Source: Acidovorax sp. CCYZU-2555 (GTDB lineage: Bacteria; Pseudomonadota; Gammaproteobacteria; Burkholderiales; Burkholderiaceae_C). From it: a stretch of 37,851 bases of DNA. Shown here in pieces: positions 34,997-37,851 of the stretch (the first letter of the stretch is position 1; each line of letters opens with the position of its first letter). The position numbers and the translations under genes were made by a program. The DNA is taken from NCBI RefSeq assembly GCF_018413525.1, contig NZ_JAHCDD010000060.1, positions 1 to 37,851 of the forward strand, given 5' to 3'. The notes beneath the pieces were generated by a model. That model had not been told where the DNA came from and ran no database searches. It worked only from the letters and a program-made list of their open reading frames with translations.

Positions 34997-35896
34997 TCAG
35001 TCGCCGCGCTTTTGCAGGCTTTTCACGATGCTCGAGAAGTCGAGTCCGCCATGGCCGGCCATCGAGTGCATCGCATACAGCGAGCGCGCCAGGCCGCCCA
35101 GCGGCGTCGCGGCCTGCACCGCGCCCGCGTTTTCCTGCGCCAGGCCCAGGTCCTTGAGCATCAGGTCGGTGCCGAAGCCGCCCGCATACTGCTTGCTGCT
35201 GGGCGCGTTTTCCTGCACGCCGGGCCAGGGGTTGTACTTTTCGAGCGCCCAGTTGCCGCCCGAGCTGCGGCGCATGATTTCGGACAGCACCTGCGGGTCC
35301 AGGCCGTTGGCCACGCCCAGCGCGATCGCTTCGCTGGTGCCTATCATCAGAATGCCCAGCAGCATGTTGTTGCAGATCTTGGCCGTCTGGCCCGCGCCCA
35401 CATTGCCCGCGTGGAAGATGTTGCTGCCCATCTTCTCCAGTATCGGCCGCGCGCGCTCGAGCTGTGCCAGGCTCGCGCCCACCATGAAGGTCAAGGTGCC
35501 CGCAATCGCGCCGCCCGTGCCGCCCGAGACCGGTGCGTCGATGAAGTCCAGGCCCGCGGCGTTGGCGGCCTTGCCGACCTGCTGGCTGGTCGCCGCGGCA
35601 ATGGTCGAGGAGTCGATCACCAGCGTGCCGGGGGCGATGTGCGCGAGCAGGCCACCTTCACCCGATGCTCCGAGATACAGCGCCTGCACATGGCGGCTCG
35701 CTGGCAGCATGCTGATGACGACTTGCGCGCCTTGTACCGCGGCTTGGGCGCTGGCCGCAATGGTCAGGCCTGCGGCCGCGAACTTGTCGCAGGCCTGCTG
35801 GGAAAGGTCGAAGGCCGCGACGCCGTGGCCGGCCTTCTGCAGATTGACGGCCATGGGGCCGCCCATGTGGCCGAGTCCGATGAATGCGATTTGCAT
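34997..35896 (-). CDS. mmsB: 3-hydroxyisobutyrate dehydrogenase
   Basis: NAD-dependent oxidation of 3-hydroxyisobutyrate to methylmalonate semialdehyde in valine breakdown. The 299-aa protein has the dinucleotide motif FIGLGHMGGPMA (5-16), the substrate loop DAPVSGGTGGA (120-130) and the catalytic Lys173 in GAGQTAKICNNM. ATG 35896 is preceded by AGGAGAC. The acyl-CoA dehydrogenase encoded upstream would fit an isobutyryl-CoA step of the same pathway. mmsA and other valine genes are not in the window. Confidence 0.93.
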   Translation of the reverse strand: MQIAFIGLGHMGGPMAVNLQKAGHGVAAFDLSQQACDKFAAAGLTIAASAQAAVQGAQVVISMLPASRHVQALYLGASGEGGLLAHIAPGTLVIDSSTIAAATSQQVGKAANAAGLDFIDAPVSGGTGGAIAGTLTFMVGASLAQLERARPILEKMGSNIFHAGNVGAGQTAKICNNMLLGILMIGTSEAIALGVANGLDPQVLSEIMRRSSGGNWALEKYNPWPGVQENAPSSKQYAGGFGTDLMLKDLGLAQENAGAVQAATPLGGLARSLYAMHSMAGHGGLDFSSIVKSLQKRGD

Positions 35897-35925
35897 GCTT
35901 GTCTCCTGGTGTGGTTATTGGAAAT

Positions 35926-36309
35926 TCAGTCTTCGCTGTCCATGCGCACGGCGCGCGGCTTGCGCCTGGGGCTGGCCTTGGCCTGGGGGTTGTAGGCCAG
36001 CGCTTCGCCGAGCCAGAACTCCCACTGCGCGCGGCGCGCATAGCCATCGGGTTCGATGAAGAAATAGCCTTGCATGCCGCCGCCGGGCGACAGCTCGCGC
36101 ACGCCGGGCTGCTCGGCGAATTCGTCGTGGCGCGCGGGCGGCAGGCGCACCAGCAGCTCGTCGCGCTTGACGCCCAGGCAGATCTTGCTGTCGACCATGA
36201 AGCACAGGCAGCCGAACATCTGGCGCTCTTCGACGTCGCTGCGGCTGTCGAGCGCCTGGCGCAGCGCGGCCACCAGGCCGGGAGAAAAAGCGTCGGGATT
36301 GCGCGGCAT
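35926..36309 (-). CDS. TfoX/Sxy N-terminal domain protein
   Basis: 127-aa protein with the TfoX N-terminal fold: VEERQMFGCLCFMVDSKICLGVKRDELLVRL, then GGGMQGYFFIEPDGYA and a basic tail (KASPRRKPRAVRM). The TfoX C-terminal domain, needed in competence regulators, is absent, so it is a stand-alone domain of unknown role. It lies between the acyl-CoA dehydrogenase (10 bp) and mmsB genes, probably in the same transcript, though it has no known link to valine catabolism. Confidence 0.82.
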   Translation of the reverse strand: MPRNPDAFSPGLVAALRQALDSRSDVEERQMFGCLCFMVDSKICLGVKRDELLVRLPPARHDEFAEQPGVRELSPGGGMQGYFFIEPDGYARRAQWEFWLGEALAYNPQAKASPRRKPRAVRMDSED

Positions 36310-36319
36310 GAAAGGGCTT

Positions 36320-37498
36320 TCAGCGGATCACGTCGGGCGCGTCGGCCTCGAGCATGCGCCGCGCGATGATCACGCGCATGATTTCGTTCGTGCCTTCGAG
36401 AATCTGGTGCACGCGCGCATCGCGCATCAGGCGCTCGAGCGGGTATTCGCGAATGTAGCCATAGCCGCCATGCAACTGCAGCGCTTCGTTGCAGACCATG
36501 AAGCCGGCGTCGGTCGCGAAGCGCTTGGCCATGGCGCAGTAGGTCGATGCATCGCGCGCGCCGGCGTCGAGCTTGCTCGCGGCCAGGCGCACCATCTGGC
36601 GCGCGGCGACGAGTTCGGTCGCCATGTCGGCGAGCTTGAACTGCAGCGCCTGGAAGCTCGCCAGGCTCTTGCCGAACTGGCGGCGCGCGTGCAGATGCGC
36701 CTGGGCCTGGGCCAGCGCGCCCTGGGCCGCGCCCACCGAACAGCAGGCGATGTTGATGCGCCCGCCGTCCAGGCCCTTCATCGCGATCTTGAAGCCTTCG
36801 CCTTCGCTGCCCAGCAGGTTCTGCGCGGGCACCAGCACATTGTCGAAATGGATCACGCGCGTGGGCTGGCTGTTCCAGCCCATCTTTTCTTCCTTCTTGC
36901 CGTAGGTGATTCCGGGCAGGTCGGCAGGCACGGCAAACGCGCTGATGCCGGCCGCGCCCGAGCCCACGGCGCCAGTGCGCGCCATCAGCACCAGCATGTC
37001 GGTGCTGCCCGCGCCCGAGATGAAGGCCTTGCTGCCGCTGATGCGGTAGCTGTCGCCGTCACCCTCAATGCAGCGCTCCGCGCGCGTGACCAGCGCGGCC
37101 GCGTCCGAGCCCGCGCCGGGCTCGGTCAGGCAGTACGAGGCCAGCTTGGCGCCGCTGGCGAGCTGCGGACCCCATTCCTCGCGCACCGCGTCCTGGGCCC
37201 AGGTGCCCAGCATCCAGGTCGCCATGTTGTGGATGGTGATGAAGGCCGTGGTCGAGGGGTCCACGGCCGCCATTTCCTCGAACACCATGGTCGCGTCCAG
37301 CCGCGGCAAGGCCAGGCCGCCCGCGTTCTCGGGCGCGTACAGGCCGCAAAACCCCAGCTCGCCGGCCTTGGCGATGGCGTCGCGCGGAAAGTGGCCTTCG
37401 GCGTCCCAGCGCGCCGCATGCGGCGCGAGCTCGGCCTGGGCAAACTGGCGTGCGGTATCGGCAAAGGCCTGTTGTTCGTCGCTGAGTTCAAAGTCCAT
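36320..37498 (-). CDS. Acyl-CoA dehydrogenase (isobutyryl-CoA/short-branched-chain type)
   Basis: 392-aa flavoenzyme that introduces an alpha,beta double bond into an acyl-CoA and passes electrons to ETF. It has CLTEPGAGSDAAAL (FAD/substrate region), GSKAFISGAGSTDMLVLMAR, RRQFGKSLASFQALQFKLADMATEL, and the C-terminal LQLHGGYGYIREYPLERLMRDARV followed by ILEGTNEIMRVIIARR. The Glu in LEGTNEI is the catalytic base position of short-chain members. With mmsB downstream, an isobutyryl-CoA dehydrogenase role is likely but substrate is not proven. ATG 37498 follows AGGAA. Confidence 0.92.
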   Translation of the reverse strand: MDFELSDEQQAFADTARQFAQAELAPHAARWDAEGHFPRDAIAKAGELGFCGLYAPENAGGLALPRLDATMVFEEMAAVDPSTTAFITIHNMATWMLGTWAQDAVREEWGPQLASGAKLASYCLTEPGAGSDAAALVTRAERCIEGDGDSYRISGSKAFISGAGSTDMLVLMARTGAVGSGAAGISAFAVPADLPGITYGKKEEKMGWNSQPTRVIHFDNVLVPAQNLLGSEGEGFKIAMKGLDGGRINIACCSVGAAQGALAQAQAHLHARRQFGKSLASFQALQFKLADMATELVAARQMVRLAASKLDAGARDASTYCAMAKRFATDAGFMVCNEALQLHGGYGYIREYPLERLMRDARVHQILEGTNEIMRVIIARRMLEADAPDVIR

Positions 37499-37506
37499 GG
37501 GTATTC

Positions 37507-37851
37507 CTATCGTTGTGCGGGGGCCCCGCCGTTTTGCAGCCAGTGCATGAGTGCAGAGCGGCGCGCTTCGGTGGCCTGCTGCAGGCAATGGTGATAACGC
37601 GCGGGCCAGTCGGCCAAGGTTTCCTCGCTGGCATGGGCCGTCTTGCAGGCCGTGATGCGCTGGCGCGCCCAGGCGGTCTGGTCCTTGCGCAGCGCCGGGC
37701 GCTCGTGCGCCGACAGCGCACGCATCACGTCGCCATACAGAATGGTGTTGGCGGTGTCCGCGGCCTGGAAGTCGAGCACGGCGCAGGCATTGCGCGCGCC
37801 GGCGTCAGCCGACGCTCGCTCGCAAGCCGCACCGGCCTGGGCCCGGCTGAT
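37507..37851 (-). CDS. LprI/DUF1311-like protein (5' part beyond the window)
   Basis: The frame is open from the window edge to the stop at 37507, at least 114 codons. It has the pattern of DUF1311/LprI-type proteins: ADTANTILYGDVMRALSAHERPALRKDQTAWARQRITACK, with cysteines (ACERA, NACAV, TACK) that may form disulfides in an exported protein. The start and any signal peptide lie outside. Family members inhibit lysozyme in a few cases, but most are uncharacterised. Identification is from pattern recognition and is moderate. Confidence 0.65.
   Translation of the reverse strand: MSRAQAGAACERASADAGARNACAVLDFQAADTANTILYGDVMRALSAHERPALRKDQTAWARQRITACKTAHASEETLADWPARYHHCLQQATEARRSALMHWLQNGGAPAQR

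Overview
The window looks like a chromosomal segment of a GC-rich betaproteobacterium, most likely a member of the Comamonadaceae/Burkholderiales. Grounds are the exbB-exbD-lpxK-trm112-kdsB-adk gene order, the pairing of a monomeric and a dimeric NADP-isocitrate dehydrogenase, and the codon use. No phage, transposase, CRISPR array or rRNA operon was seen. The species cannot be named from sequence alone.

Layout, left to right. (1) 36-4135, minus strand: an envelope/nucleotide operon with an ExbB/ExbD motor pair, LpxK, a Trm112-like protein, KdsB and adenylate kinase. (2) 4276-6370, plus strand: xseA and sodB. (3) 6718-11027: the monomeric icd, an exported DUF192 protein on the opposite strand, and the dimeric icd. 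(4) 11065-12473, minus strand: a low-GC coiled-coil gene of unknown function, apparently split by a frameshift, with a near-consensus promoter. Next to it are two tandem initiator tRNA genes (12874-13228), each with its own promoter and terminator. (5) 13354-16600, minus strand: an orphan C-terminal molybdopterin-oxidoreductase domain, a DUF2474 peptide and a CIO-type cytochrome bd oxidase (CydA/CydB), with a striking four-half-site palindrome upstream of cydA. (6) A GNAT acetyltransferase at 16872.

(7) 17335-29638, minus strand: a 12-kb metal/tetrapyrrole acquisition region. The first block is a TonB-dependent receptor, a secreted and membrane-anchored CobN-like chelatase, an ExbB-like channel and a DUF2149 protein. 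The second block is imelysin (IrpA-like), di-haem DUF1111, a second imelysin and DUF1513, with a clear Fur-box palindrome ahead of it. There is no ChlI/ChlD, CobS/CobT or cobalamin biosynthesis gene nearby. My main inference is that the exported CobN-like protein works with a proton-motive ExbB/DUF2149 motor instead of an ATPase, probably to handle haem or another metal-tetrapyrrole brought in by the receptor. This resembles the Bacteroidetes hmu gene set.

(8) 29674-37851: a DsbA-family protein divergent from mnmH (tRNA 2-selenouridine synthase); a LysE-family exporter divergent from a MocR-type regulator; a cupin; a double-PepSY secreted protein; then mmsB, a TfoX-N protein and an acyl-CoA dehydrogenase that suggest valine/branched-chain catabolism. 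The window ends inside a DUF1311/LprI-like gene.
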